Source of the DNA: Rhodocyclaceae bacterium
GTDB lineage: Bacteria > Pseudomonadota > Gammaproteobacteria > Burkholderiales > Rhodocyclaceae
Reading direction: 5' to 3'
NCBI GenBank assembly: GCA_013426785.1
Contig: JACDZI010000030.1
Location: forward strand, 1-35,230
Length of the DNA: 35,230 nt
Shown here: positions 1 to 7,870 of the stretch, piece after piece
Numbering within the stretch: position 1 is the stretch's first letter
How the letters are laid out: every line of letters starts with the position of its first letter
Notes under the pieces: generated by a model
What the model was told of the DNA's origin: nothing
Databases searched by the model: none
Seen by the model: only the letters and a program-made list of their open reading frames with translations
Translations under genes and position numbers: made by a program

Positions 1-1
1 A

Positions 2-100
2 ACATTCAAGGGACAGCGGCTGGAACTCTCCGACGAAGAATGCTCCAAAGCACCCAAAATTCGGCGTTTCGATCAACAACGACAAGTGGCCTTACTATAA
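2..100 (+). CDS. possible C-terminal end of an unidentified gene, cut by the window edge
   Basis: One plus-strand frame is open from the left edge to a TAA at 98-100 and would encode about 32 residues, ending RRFDQQRQVALL. The stretch has a believable protein composition (charged, few prolines) but matches no family I recognise. If real, this gene converges on dnaQ and the repeat at 143-165 lies between the two stop codons, which fits the pattern of that repeat elsewhere. It could equally be chance, because the stretch is short. Confidence 0.25.
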   Translation, partial: TFKGQRLELSDEECSKAPKIRRFDQQRQVALL

Positions 101-101
101 T
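73..101 (+). promoter_or_regulatory. sigma-70-like promoter facing the 3' end of dnaQ
   Basis: TCAACA at 73-78, a 17-base spacer and a perfect TATAAT at 96-101. Transcription would start near 108 and run rightward through the repeat at 143-165 into the antisense strand of dnaQ. No plus-strand gene is visible downstream. It could drive a small or antisense RNA, or be a chance match. Confidence 0.3.
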
Positions 102-142
102 CCGGTCGCGACTGCACCAGACGTCCGCTGTGGCCGATGCCC

Positions 143-165
143 GCCGTCCCGCCAGCGCCGACTTT
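143..165 (-). repeat. dispersed 23-bp repeat, copy A (consensus form)
   Basis: On the minus strand this copy starts AAAGTCGGCG and ends GGGACGGC. It begins at the base after the dnaQ stop codon (166-168). Identical to the copies at 10073, 16833 and 21040. Confidence 0.9.
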
Positions 166-873
166 TCACGCTGCCAGCGTCCGCCACACCGTCTTGCCCT
201 TGCTTTCCTTGTCGATCTCGGCCAGCACCCGCTCGTGCGCGATGAAATCATCGTCGGAAGGCGCAATGACAAGGATCGGCGGCCGATCTACTGCCGACAG
301 GCTGCGCACTTCGGCGCTGCCCATTTCCAAGTCCATCATCAGGCTTTCCTGGCCGCGTGTCATGGCCAGGTAGACCTCAGCCAGCAGTTCGGCGTCGAGC
401 AATGCGCCATGCAACTGTCGGCTGGAATTGTCGATGCCGAATTCAACGCACAGCGCGTCGAGGCCGTTCTTCTTGCCCGGCCGCAGGTCGCGCGCCATGC
501 GCAGGGTATCGGTGATGCCGTCGCAGCAAGTCTTCAGCGCCTCACGCCCGCACAAGCCCAGTTCGTTGTCGAGAAAGCCGACATCGAAAGGTGCGTTGTG
601 GATCAGCAGTTCGGCAGCCCCGACGAACTCGACCAGCTCATCGACAACCTCGGGAAAAGCCGGCTTGTCGGCGAGGAATTCGTCGGTCAGGCCATGGATC
701 GCCTGGGCGCCGGCACCAATGGCACGGCCGGGATTCAGATAGCGATGGAAATGCCGGCCGGTCAGCTTGCGATCGATCATTTCGACGCAGCCGATCTCGA
801 TGACGCGGTCGCCCTGCCGCCATTCCAGCCCGGTGGTTTCGGTATCCAGCACGACTTGTCGCAATGTAGCCAT
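166..873 (-). CDS. dnaQ: DNA polymerase III epsilon subunit, 3'-5' proofreading exonuclease
   Basis: This 235-residue protein is the proofreading exonuclease of the replicative polymerase. It removes misincorporated 3' nucleotides and binds the alpha subunit in the core polymerase. The DEDDh signature is visible: ExoI motif LDTETTG with D10 and E12, ExoII motif HNAPFDVGFL, and ExoIII motif HGALLDAELLA. The length is typical of the family. The ATG at 871-873 follows the rnhA stop with no intervening base (TGA then ATG), so the two are probably translationally coupled. It is the last gene of a three-gene minus-strand unit. The order dnaQ, rnhA, methyltransferase (YafS type), gloB is also found in Escherichia coli. 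The dispersed repeat starts directly after its stop codon. Confidence 0.95.
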   Translation of the reverse strand: MATLRQVVLDTETTGLEWRQGDRVIEIGCVEMIDRKLTGRHFHRYLNPGRAIGAGAQAIHGLTDEFLADKPAFPEVVDELVEFVGAAELLIHNAPFDVGFLDNELGLCGREALKTCCDGITDTLRMARDLRPGKKNGLDALCVEFGIDNSSRQLHGALLDAELLAEVYLAMTRGQESLMMDLEMGSAEVRSLSAVDRPPILVIAPSDDDFIAHERVLAEIDKESKGKTVWRTLAA

Positions 874-1317
874 TCAATTTCTCCGGTGCTTTTCGATGGC
901 GGCGGTCGCCAAACCGTCCACGCGCTCGTTCTCCACATGCCCGGCGTGGCCGCGCACCCACAGCCACTCGATCTCGTGGCCGGCGACCAGGCTATCGAGC
1001 AGTTGCCACAGATCGGCATTCTTCACCGGTTGCTTGTCGGCGGTTTTCCAGCCGCGCCGCTTCCAGCCATGAATCCATTCGCTGATGCCCTTCTGCACAT
1101 ATTGCGAATCGGTATGCACCCGCGCCTTCACCGGCCGCTTGAGCACGCGCAGGGCTTCGATCACCGCCATCAGTTCCATGCGGTTATTGGTCGTGGCAGG
1201 CACGTAGCCCGACAACTCCTTTTCGGCATCACCGATGCGCAGCAAGGCCCCCCAGCCGCCAGGGCCGGGATTCCCGCTACAGGCACCATCGGTGTAGATA
1301 TCGACAATATCAGTCAT
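874..1317 (-). CDS. rnhA: ribonuclease HI
   Basis: A 147-residue ribonuclease H that cuts the RNA strand of RNA-DNA hybrids, removing primers and R-loops. The family start [17 protein letters not shown] is present, with the first catalytic Asp in YTDGAC. The metal-binding Glu lies in NRMELMAV, the next Asp in HTDSQYV, and the last Asp in the C-terminal RVDGLA region. Length matches the E. coli enzyme closely. The start codon overlaps the stop of the upstream methyltransferase gene by four bases (ATGA), and the gene ends directly against the dnaQ start, so the three genes form a tight unit. Confidence 0.96.
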   Translation of the reverse strand: MTDIVDIYTDGACSGNPGPGGWGALLRIGDAEKELSGYVPATTNNRMELMAVIEALRVLKRPVKARVHTDSQYVQKGISEWIHGWKRRGWKTADKQPVKNADLWQLLDSLVAGHEIEWLWVRGHAGHVENERVDGLATAAIEKHRRN

Positions 1318-2054
1318 TGTGCCTCCGGGCGGTCATCCTTCTTGTGGGTCAGCGGCTTATGCGGCATCAGCGCCAGCGAGCGGGCACGGATGATCCGGTC
1401 GCGCCATTTCGGCATCACCATCCGCATGCCCGGCTGCCGCTTGATGGCTTGCAGGAAATAGACCGCCCCCGTCACCGGCCACACGCGCCGGCCGATGGAA
1501 TCCATGAAGTGGCAGCGACTCAGCCATTTTTCCTTGCAGACCGGCGGCACATAGCAGCCGAAGGTGCCAGCGCGCGTCTCGAAGCCCAGCAGGGCAAACC
1601 AGTCGCGCAGGCGCGGCACGCTCAGGTAGCGGCCCTGCCAGGGCGCATCGCCGCGCTTGCCGGCGAGCAGGCGGCGCATGCCCCAAAGGCTGTAGGGATT
1701 AAAGCCGACGACGACGACGCTGCCCTCGGGCACCAGCACCCGATCGACCTCGCGCAGGATCTGGTGCGGGTTCGCGTCGAATTCGAGGATGTGCGGCAGT
1801 ATTACGAGGTCGATGCTGTTGGTCGCAAAGGGCAGATGGTGCGGATCGGTGCACACCCCGACGTTTGCCTGGGCACCGCAATACAGATGGAAGGGCATGC
1901 GATTGGTGCGCAGGTAATCGATCCGGGGCAGGCCGATCTGCACGGCATTGAAGCCGAAGATGTCGGCCAGCACGAGATCGAGCCGTTCCTGCTCCCACGC
2001 CAGGACATATTGTCCCTGGGGTGTTTCAAGCCAGTCGGCAAACGTCTCGATCAT
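1314..2054 (-). CDS. SAM-dependent methyltransferase, YafS-like
   Basis: A 246-residue class I methyltransferase-fold protein. A Methyltransf_11-type core is visible, with the stretch [19 protein letters not shown] in the middle and a following [16 protein letters not shown] strand. The substrate is not known. The gene sits where yafS lies in E. coli, between gloB and rnhA, and that neighbourhood is the best guide to its identity. It is the first gene of the minus-strand unit with rnhA and dnaQ. It is divergent from gloB with only 17 bases between the start codons, so the gloB promoter overlaps its first codons. Its own promoter must lie within the gloB coding region and is not obvious. Confidence 0.85.
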   Translation of the reverse strand: MIETFADWLETPQGQYVLAWEQERLDLVLADIFGFNAVQIGLPRIDYLRTNRMPFHLYCGAQANVGVCTDPHHLPFATNSIDLVILPHILEFDANPHQILREVDRVLVPEGSVVVVGFNPYSLWGMRRLLAGKRGDAPWQGRYLSVPRLRDWFALLGFETRAGTFGCYVPPVCKEKWLSRCHFMDSIGRRVWPVTGAVYFLQAIKRQPGMRMVMPKWRDRIIRARSLALMPHKPLTHKKDDRPEAQ

Positions 2055-2063
2055 GATTACAAT
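2035..2063 (+). promoter_or_regulatory. sigma-70-like promoter of gloB, short or absent leader
   Basis: TCGGCA at 2035-2040, a 17-base spacer and TACAAT at 2058-2063. The gloB ATG is at 2072, only 8 bases after the -10 element. The transcript would start at or just before the start codon, which implies a leaderless or near-leaderless mRNA. The element overlaps the first codons of the divergent methyltransferase gene. Confidence 0.45.
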
Positions 2064-2071
2064 CGGTCGCC

Positions 2072-2827
2072 ATGCAGATCGATCCCATCCCCGCCTTCGA
2101 AGACAACTATATCTGGGCCATTCGTAAGGCTGGCAAAGTAGCCGTTGTCGATCCGGGCGAGACCGCGCCGGTGTTGCGTTTTCTCGAACAAAGCGGCGAC
2201 ACGCTCTGCGCGATTCTCGTCACTCACCGCCACGGCGACCATATCGGTGGCATCGCCGAACTGACGCGTCGCCATCCGGTGCCCGTCTACGGCCCGGCGC
2301 GCGAGGTGGCCGAGGTCGTGACGCACCCGCTGACCGACGGCGACCGCGTGACGGTGCTGGACGCCGGGTTCGAGGTACTGGAGTTGCCGGGGCATACGCT
2401 GGACCATATCGCATTCTATCGTCCGGGCACGTTGTTCTGCGGCGACACGCTGTTCGGCGCCGGCTGCGGCCGCGTCTTCGAAGGCACGTTGGCGCAGATG
2501 CACGCCTCGCTGGCCCGGCTGGCCGCCCTGCCGCCCGACACCCAGATTTATTGCGCCCACGAATACACGCAAGCCTGCCTGCGCTTCGCGAAAACCGTGG
2601 AACCGGCCAATGCCACCATCGACGCCCGCATCAAGGCGGTAGCAATACAGCGCGCAGGCGGCCAGCCCAGCGTCCCGGCCACGCTGGCCGAGGAACTGGC
2701 GACCAATCCCTTCCTGCGCTGGCAGGCGCCCGGCGTCATCGCCACCGCCACCGCGCGCCTGGGCCATGCGCCGGCCAACGACGCCGAAACCTTCGCCGCC
2801 ATCCGCATCTATCGGGACAGCCTGTAA
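2072..2827 (+). CDS. gloB: hydroxyacylglutathione hydrolase (glyoxalase II)
   Basis: A 251-residue metallo-beta-lactamase-fold enzyme that hydrolyses S-lactoylglutathione to lactate and glutathione, the second step of methylglyoxal detoxification in the cytoplasm. The metal-binding motif THRHGDHIGG is present near residue 50. Further ligands are visible in LPGHTLDHIAF, in FCGDTLFGAGCGR, and in the CAHEYTQA segment. The C-terminal part has the usual HAGH-type extension, and the length is typical. There is no clear ribosome binding site, which agrees with a promoter lying only 8 bases upstream of the ATG. The binding-protein gene follows after 20 bases. Confidence 0.95.
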   Translation: MQIDPIPAFEDNYIWAIRKAGKVAVVDPGETAPVLRFLEQSGDTLCAILVTHRHGDHIGGIAELTRRHPVPVYGPAREVAEVVTHPLTDGDRVTVLDAGFEVLELPGHTLDHIAFYRPGTLFCGDTLFGAGCGRVFEGTLAQMHASLARLAALPPDTQIYCAHEYTQACLRFAKTVEPANATIDARIKAVAIQRAGGQPSVPATLAEELATNPFLRWQAPGVIATATARLGHAPANDAETFAAIRIYRDSL

Positions 2828-2847
2828 CCATAAAACGAGGAGACATC

Positions 2848-4020
2848 ATGAAAAAAACTCTGCTGGCCTGCCTGCTGGCCACTGCCCTTTCAGCACCCGT
2901 AACCCATGCCGCTGATGCGGTGAAAGTCGGGTTCCTGTCTACCCTGTCCGGCCCGGCCGCCGGTCTCGGCGTCGATATCCGTGATGGTTTCCAGCTCGCC
3001 ATGAAGCACTTGAACGGCAAGCTTGGCGGCCTGCCGGCCGAAGTCATCATCGCCGATGACAAGCAGGATCCGAACACCGCCAAGCAGACCACCGAACGCT
3101 TCCTCAAGAAGGACAAGGTCGATTTCATGACCGGCATCGTCTTCTCGAACATCCTGCTCACCGTCGGCAAACCGGTGTTCGACAACCAGACCTTCTACAT
3201 CTCGGCCAACGCCGGTCCGTCGCAATTGGCCGGTGCCGATTGCAACCCCTACTTCTTCAACATCGCCTGGCAGAACGACAACGTGGCCGAGGCCATGGGC
3301 AAGTGGGCCACCGACCAGGGCTTCAAGACCGTGATCGGCGTCGCCCCCAACTATCCGGGCGGCAAGGACTCGATCAACGGCTTCAAGCGCTACTACAAAG
3401 GCAAGATCGGCGACGAGATGTACACCAAGCTCGGCCAGCTCGACTACGCCGCCGAACTGGCGCAGATCCGCGCCGCCAAGCCGGATGCGGTTTATTTCTT
3501 CCTGCCGGGCGGCATGGGCATCAACTTCATCAAGCAGTTCGTCGCCGCCGGCCTGTCGAAGGACATCCGCCTGATCACCTCCGGCTTCGCCGCCGACGAG
3601 GACATCATCCCTGCCGTGGGCGAGCCGATGCTCGGCACCTTCAACTCCTCGCACTGGGCGCATGACATGGACAACGCGGCCAACAATAAATTTGTCGCCG
3701 ACTTCGAGAAGGAATACAAACGCATCCCCTCGCTCTATGCCTCACAGGGTTACGACGCCGCCATGCTGATGGATGCGGCGGTGCGCGATACCAAGGGCAA
3801 GCTGGATGACAAGGCCGCCGTGCGCAAGGCGCTGGAAGCCGCGAAGTTTTCGTCGGTGCGCGGCAAGTTCAAGTTCAACAGCAACCACTACCCCGTGCAG
3901 GACTACTACCTGCGCCTCGTGCATAAGGATGCCAAGGGCCGCGTCACCAACAAGCTGATGAGCACCATCTTCACCGACCACGCTGATGCGTATGTCGGCG
4001 AATGCAAGATGCCGAAATAA
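2848..4020 (+). CDS. ABC transporter periplasmic binding protein, branched-chain amino acid type
   Basis: A 390-residue type I periplasmic binding protein (Peripla_BP_6, LivJ/HmgA-like). The N-terminus is a clear signal peptide: KKT, then a leucine/alanine core, ending near THAADA at about residue 23. The mature start VKVGFLSTLSGPAAGLG is typical of the family, as is the pair of cysteines in GADCNPYFF and VGECKMPK. Start chosen for the AGGAGA ribosome binding site just before the ATG and for the signal peptide. No permease or ATPase genes lie nearby, so it is either an orphan or served by components elsewhere. The ligand cannot be read from the sequence; aromatic acids are as likely as amino acids in this family. 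The dispersed repeat starts at the base after its stop codon. Confidence 0.9.
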   Translation: MKKTLLACLLATALSAPVTHAADAVKVGFLSTLSGPAAGLGVDIRDGFQLAMKHLNGKLGGLPAEVIIADDKQDPNTAKQTTERFLKKDKVDFMTGIVFSNILLTVGKPVFDNQTFYISANAGPSQLAGADCNPYFFNIAWQNDNVAEAMGKWATDQGFKTVIGVAPNYPGGKDSINGFKRYYKGKIGDEMYTKLGQLDYAAELAQIRAAKPDAVYFFLPGGMGINFIKQFVAAGLSKDIRLITSGFAADEDIIPAVGEPMLGTFNSSHWAHDMDNAANNKFVADFEKEYKRIPSLYASQGYDAAMLMDAAVRDTKGKLDDKAAVRKALEAAKFSSVRGKFKFNSNHYPVQDYYLRLVHKDAKGRVTNKLMSTIFTDHADAYVGECKMPK

Positions 4021-4043
4021 AAAGTCGGCACTGGCGGGACGGC
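4021..4043 (+). repeat. dispersed 23-bp repeat, copy B
   Basis: Begins immediately after the TAA (4018-4020) of the binding-protein gene. One difference from consensus (AAAGTCGGCA at its start). Lies between two convergent genes. Confidence 0.9.
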
Positions 4044-4047
4044 GCAA

Positions 4048-4076
4048 GCCGCGCCCGCCGTGTTGATGGGGGCGGC
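4048..4076. terminator. imperfect GC-rich hairpin between convergent genes
   Basis: GCCGCGCCC at 4048-4056 can pair with GGGGGCGGC at 4068-4076 with one mismatch and an 11-base loop. It lies between the stop codons of the binding protein and recN. There is no T-run on either side, so it is at best a weak or Rho-assisted terminator. Confidence 0.25.
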
Positions 4077-4077
4077 G

Positions 4078-5727
4078 TCAGGAATCGAGCAGTTCGCGCG
4101 CGTGCCGGCGCGTAGTGTCGGTGAGGGTAACGCCACCCAGCATGCGGGCGATTTCCTCAATGCGGCCTTCAGCATCCAGTAGCGTGACACGACTGAGGGT
4201 CGCATCCCCCACCCTCTCCTTGCCGATCGACCACTGCCAATCGGCTTGGGCCGCGACCTGCGGCAGGTGCGTGACGCACAGCACCTGCCGGTCGGCCCCC
4301 AGTTGTTTGAGCATCTGGCCGACGATTTCGGCGACACGGCCGCCGATGCCGACATCCACCTCGTCGAAGATCAGCGTGCCGGCAGCATGGGCGCGACTGG
4401 CAATGACCTGCAAGGCCAGCCCGATGCGTGACAGTTCGCCGCCCGAGGCCACCTTGGCCAGCGGCCGCAAGGGCTGGCCGGCATTGGCGGACACCTGGAA
4501 CTCCACGCTCTCCAGACCATACGACGCGCCCTCGTCGAGCGGCAGTAACGCGACCTCGAAGCAGCCGCCGTCCATGGCGAGCTCCTGCATCGCGGTCGTT
4601 ATGGCAGTGCTCAGGCTTTGCGCCGCCCGCGTGCGTTCGGCCGAAAGACGCCGCGCCGCATCGCGATAGGCGGCCTGCGCCTGCTGTTCGCGCGCCGCCA
4701 GCGCGACCGGATCAGCCGCCAGCGTCAGTTCGGCCAGGCGCATTTCCAGTCCGGCCAGAACTTCCGGCAGGGCTTCCGGCGCAACGCGATGCTTGCGCGC
4801 CAGCTGCGTCACGGCATCGATGTGCGCATCGAGTTCGGCCAAGCGGGCCGGATCGAGGTCGAGCCGGTCGCGATACCGCCGTAACGCCAGCGCCGACTCT
4901 TCGAGCTGGATCAACGCACTTTCAAACAACTGGGTCGCCTCGCCCAGCGCCGGATCATGGGCGGTCAGTTCACCGAGGCGGCGGCTCGCGTGTTGCAGTT
5001 GCGGCAGGGCGGCGACCTCGCCCTCTTCCAGCACGGCCAGCGCGGCGGCGCTGGCGTCGAGCAGGCTGGCGGCATGACCCAACCGGCACTGTTCCTGCTC
5101 GGTGTCGCGCCAGGCTTGCGAATCGAAGGCCAGCGCCTTGAGCTCCTTGACCTGCCACTCGATCAGTTCGCGTTCATGGGCGGTAGCCGCCACCTCTTTC
5201 TCGGCAACCAGACGCGCCGCGCGCAGCTTGCGCCAGTGGCCATGCAGCCCGGCCACCTCGCGTAACAAAGCTTGCGCTCCGGCCTGGGCATCGAGCAAGG
5301 AGCGCTGCGCATCGGCGCGCAGCAGCGACAGGTGGGCATGCTGGCCGTGGATGTCGCAGAGGAAATCGGCGGTTTCGCGCAACTGGGACAGGGTGGCCGG
5401 CGTACCGTTCAGCCAGGCGCGCGAACGGCCGGCGCTATCGACCACTCGGCGCAGCAGGCAACCATCCGTGTCGAATTCATTGGCAGCCAGCCAGTCGGCC
5501 AGCGGCGAACCGGGCGGCACGTCGAATTCGGCGGTGACTTCGGTTTTCTCCGTACCGGTCCTCACCACGTCCGCTTCGGCGCGCTCGCCCAGTGCCAGCG
5601 ACAGCGCATCGACAAGGATGGACTTGCCGGCGCCGGTTTCTCCGGTGAGCACCCCGAAGCCCGACGAAAAATCGAGTTCGAGGCGGTCGACGATGACGAA
5701 GTCGCGGATGGAAAGATGCAGCAGCAT
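4078..5727 (-). CDS. recN: DNA repair protein RecN
   Basis: A 549-residue SMC-like ATPase that acts in RecA-dependent repair of double-strand breaks. The Walker A motif GETGAGKS lies at about residues 29-36. An Ala/Glu/Arg-rich coiled-coil middle section follows, then the signature region KVASGGELSRIGLALQ. The Walker B motif LIFDEVDVGIGG is near residues 450-462, followed by QVLCVTHLPQVAAQAD. The frame is open further upstream, but the ATG at 5725-5727 is chosen because MLLHLSIRDFVIVDRLEL is the normal family N-terminus and it starts four bases after the nadK stop. It is the last gene of the unit methyltransferase, nadK, recN. Pairing of nadK with recN next to hrcA is common in proteobacteria. 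Confidence 0.95.
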   Translation of the reverse strand: MLLHLSIRDFVIVDRLELDFSSGFGVLTGETGAGKSILVDALSLALGERAEADVVRTGTEKTEVTAEFDVPPGSPLADWLAANEFDTDGCLLRRVVDSAGRSRAWLNGTPATLSQLRETADFLCDIHGQHAHLSLLRADAQRSLLDAQAGAQALLREVAGLHGHWRKLRAARLVAEKEVAATAHERELIEWQVKELKALAFDSQAWRDTEQEQCRLGHAASLLDASAAALAVLEEGEVAALPQLQHASRRLGELTAHDPALGEATQLFESALIQLEESALALRRYRDRLDLDPARLAELDAHIDAVTQLARKHRVAPEALPEVLAGLEMRLAELTLAADPVALAAREQQAQAAYRDAARRLSAERTRAAQSLSTAITTAMQELAMDGGCFEVALLPLDEGASYGLESVEFQVSANAGQPLRPLAKVASGGELSRIGLALQVIASRAHAAGTLIFDEVDVGIGGRVAEIVGQMLKQLGADRQVLCVTHLPQVAAQADWQWSIGKERVGDATLSRVTLLDAEGRIEEIARMLGGVTLTDTTRRHARELLDS

Positions 5728-5731
5728 GGTG

Positions 5732-6607
5732 TCAGCGACGGGGGATGGCGCTCCAGTGGAGCTTCTCGCGCAGCATGGCGAAATAGCTGTAGCCGGGCGG
5801 ATGCAGCAGGGTGACGACATGGGCGGATCGGCAGACGCGGATGGTATCGCCGGCTAGTGCGTCGAAATGGCTCTGGCCGTCGAAATGGACGTGGGCATCG
5901 TGCGGGGTGATCAGCACCAGTTCGACGCAACTGTCGTCGGAAATGGTGATCGGCCGGTGGGTCAATGCGTGCGGGCAGAGTGGCACCAGCGCAATGCCGG
6001 GCACGGCCGGGTGCAGGATCGGACCGTTGGCGGACAGCGCGTACGCAGTCGAACCGGTCGGCGTGGCGACGATCATGCCGTCGGCGCGCAACACGTAGAG
6101 GAACTCGCCATTGACACGCACCTCCATTTCGATCAGGCGGCCCAGATCGCCCTTGTTCACCACCACATCGTTGAGGGCGACCGTCTGGAAGACGCGTTCG
6201 CCCTGGCGCCACACCTCGGCATCGAACAGCATGCGGGAGTCCGGGATGAACTCTCCCGCCAACAGGCGATCGATGGCGCCCAACATGTCGGTACGGGCAA
6301 TATCGGTCATGAAACCGAGCCGGCCCTGGTTGATGCCGACCAGCGGCACGTCGTGGGCGGCAAGGCGGCGCGCCGCACTCAGCAGGGTGCCGTCGCCGCC
6401 GAGGACGATCGCCACGTCGGCTTTCACCAGCGTTTCATGGTTCGCCGCCAACTCGGGCTCGCCGATCGCCGCAGCATTGCCGGCCTTCACCCAGACGGTA
6501 AGCTGGTCGCCATAATGGCTGCGCAGGTGCTGCAACAGGGCGCGCAGTGCCTCGGCGACTGCAGGACTGTCATGCTTGCCGATCAGGGCAACGGTGCGGA
6601 ATTTCAT
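5732..6607 (-). CDS. nadK: NAD kinase
   Basis: A 291-residue ATP-NAD kinase that makes NADP from NAD in the cytoplasm. The family motif GGDGT is at residues 70-74 (VLGGDGTLLSAARR), followed by GINQGRLGFMTDI. The ALNDVVVNKGD segment corresponds to the substrate-binding NE/ND loop, and the glycine-rich DGMIVATPTGSTAYALSANG loop is intact. Length is normal. Its start codon overlaps the stop of the upstream DNA methyltransferase gene by four bases (ATGA). NAD kinase translation is therefore coupled to a gene that is not its usual neighbour. RecN follows after four bases. Confidence 0.96.
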   Translation of the reverse strand: MKFRTVALIGKHDSPAVAEALRALLQHLRSHYGDQLTVWVKAGNAAAIGEPELAANHETLVKADVAIVLGGDGTLLSAARRLAAHDVPLVGINQGRLGFMTDIARTDMLGAIDRLLAGEFIPDSRMLFDAEVWRQGERVFQTVALNDVVVNKGDLGRLIEMEVRVNGEFLYVLRADGMIVATPTGSTAYALSANGPILHPAVPGIALVPLCPHALTHRPITISDDSCVELVLITPHDAHVHFDGQSHFDALAGDTIRVCRSAHVVTLLHPPGYSYFAMLREKLHWSAIPRR

Positions 6608-7770
6608 GCGGACTTCCTATTCGTCGTGAGCGGCAGGAGGATCTCGAATACCGCCGGCAACAGGCAGTTCTGCAAGCTGCGCTGGGAAAGGAGGAAGCGC
6701 CCGTCGCAGACGAAACCCAGTTCCTGCCAGTCGATCTGGTCGTTGAGCATGTCGGTGGCGAGGTTCAGGTCCATGGCCGGCCGGGTGGGAAACAGGGCGA
6801 GGATCGAGCCATCATAGTTGGGGCAGTCGTGGCGGAAGAAGGGGCGCGCGCGGCGTGTCTTGGCATTCACGTAGATGCGTGGCGCCGGGGAGACATGATG
6901 CAGGCGTCCCCATTGCCACCAGTTCGATTCATCGAAGCTGCGCACGCGCCGCGCCAGCAGGCGCTCGCGGTGGGCCTCCAGGTGCGGATGAGGACCGCCG
7001 AAGAACATACGGCGCGTCTGGCCGCTGTCGATGGTGGTGGAACAGACGAACTCGGCATTGCCCTCGGGATGTTCGTACACATCGTCGGCCCCGGAGACCG
7101 CGCCCACCTTGACGTCGAACAGTTCGGACAGCGGCAGGCGGTAGTCGCTGCGCAGGAACATCAGTTGCCCGTCGACCAGCGCGAACCGGCGTCCGTCGTT
7201 GAGCCGGCGCGTATGGCGGCCGCGCTCGAAACGGAAGATGACGCAGTTCGGGTTGTGCGAACCGAAGATGCGCGCATCGCCCGTCTCGATGAAGTCGGTG
7301 ATGTCGCCCTCCTCGTAGAGGAAGGTATTGAGCTTGCGTGCAGCCGTCAGCTTGGCGAATTCGCGCGGCACGATGAAGATCAACTCGCCGCCGCGCCGCA
7401 GGTGGCGGACCGCCTTCTCGATGAAGAACAGGTAGAGGTTGCTGCGCCCGTCGAACATCATGCTGTCGAGCAGGGCCAGTGTTTCCGGCCGAATGTCCTG
7501 GTAGCGCACGTAGGGCGGATTGCCGATGATCGTCTCGAACTTTTCGTCGGGGGGCAGGCTGAAGAAATCCATCACCCGCGCGCCCGGCGGCGCGACCGTG
7601 GCATCGATCTCGACCGCCTCGCAGCCGGTGACACGCCGGCAGAAGGCGCCGTCGCCCGCCGCCGGATCGAGGCTGCGGCCACGCCGTTGGCGCAGGGCAA
7701 GCATCTGCTCCACCACCGCATCCGGCGTAAATACCTGGCCCAGGGCGTGCACGTTGAGTTTCTTGGACAT
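6604..7770 (-). CDS. N6-adenine-type DNA methyltransferase, apparently solitary
   Basis: A 388-residue class I DNA methyltransferase with the order expected for the gamma N6-adenine type. Motif X-like GQVFTP is at residues 11-16, the SAM-binding motif DPAAGDGAF at 35-43, and the catalytic IIGNPPYVRY at 81-90 (NPPY 84-87). A likely target-recognition region occupies the C-terminal half. No restriction endonuclease gene lies beside it, so it is an orphan modification enzyme or a methyltransferase of another substrate. It separates nadK-recN from the divergent hrcA and overlaps nadK by four bases, so nadK and recN probably share its promoter. A copy of the dispersed repeat ends four bases before its ATG, so the ribosome binding site must lie in or overlap the repeat. 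The Eco57I/TaqI-like class is my best assignment. Confidence 0.85.
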   Translation of the reverse strand: MSKKLNVHALGQVFTPDAVVEQMLALRQRRGRSLDPAAGDGAFCRRVTGCEAVEIDATVAPPGARVMDFFSLPPDEKFETIIGNPPYVRYQDIRPETLALLDSMMFDGRSNLYLFFIEKAVRHLRRGGELIFIVPREFAKLTAARKLNTFLYEEGDITDFIETGDARIFGSHNPNCVIFRFERGRHTRRLNDGRRFALVDGQLMFLRSDYRLPLSELFDVKVGAVSGADDVYEHPEGNAEFVCSTTIDSGQTRRMFFGGPHPHLEAHRERLLARRVRSFDESNWWQWGRLHHVSPAPRIYVNAKTRRARPFFRHDCPNYDGSILALFPTRPAMDLNLATDMLNDQIDWQELGFVCDGRFLLSQRSLQNCLLPAVFEILLPLTTNRKSA

Positions 7771-7774
7771 CGGG

Positions 7775-7797
7775 AAAGTCGGCTCCGGCGGGACGGC
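7775..7797 (+). repeat. dispersed 23-bp repeat, copy C (divergent)
   Basis: Two differences from consensus, in the middle (GGCTCCGG in place of GGCGCTGG). It lies four bases upstream of the methyltransferase start codon. Read in the direction of that gene, the changes create GGAG 12 bases before the ATG, the only Shine-Dalgarno-like sequence there. Confidence 0.8.
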
Positions 7798-7855
7798 AAC
7801 AGGCGAATGGTGAATTTAACCACGAAGGCCGACGCATTCCCGCCTGCCGGTTCGT

Positions 7856-7861
7856 TACAAT
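7856..7861 (+). promoter_or_regulatory. -10 element close to the hrcA start codon
   Basis: TACAAT followed by TCGG, with the ATG of hrcA starting 9 bases after the element. This closely resembles the layout at gloB (TACAATCGG, then ATG). No convincing -35 element is seen at 16-18 bases. No CIRCE inverted repeat (TTAGCACTC type) is visible in 7771-7870. Confidence 0.3.
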
Positions 7862-7870
7862 CGGACCATC

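Noticed and set aside
40-1461. A plus-strand open frame of 473 codons across dnaQ and rnhA.
   Set aside because: Shadow of two well recognised minus-strand genes.
2848-4020. A complete branched-chain amino acid transporter operon.
   Set aside because: Only the binding protein is present; no permease or ATPase gene lies on either side.
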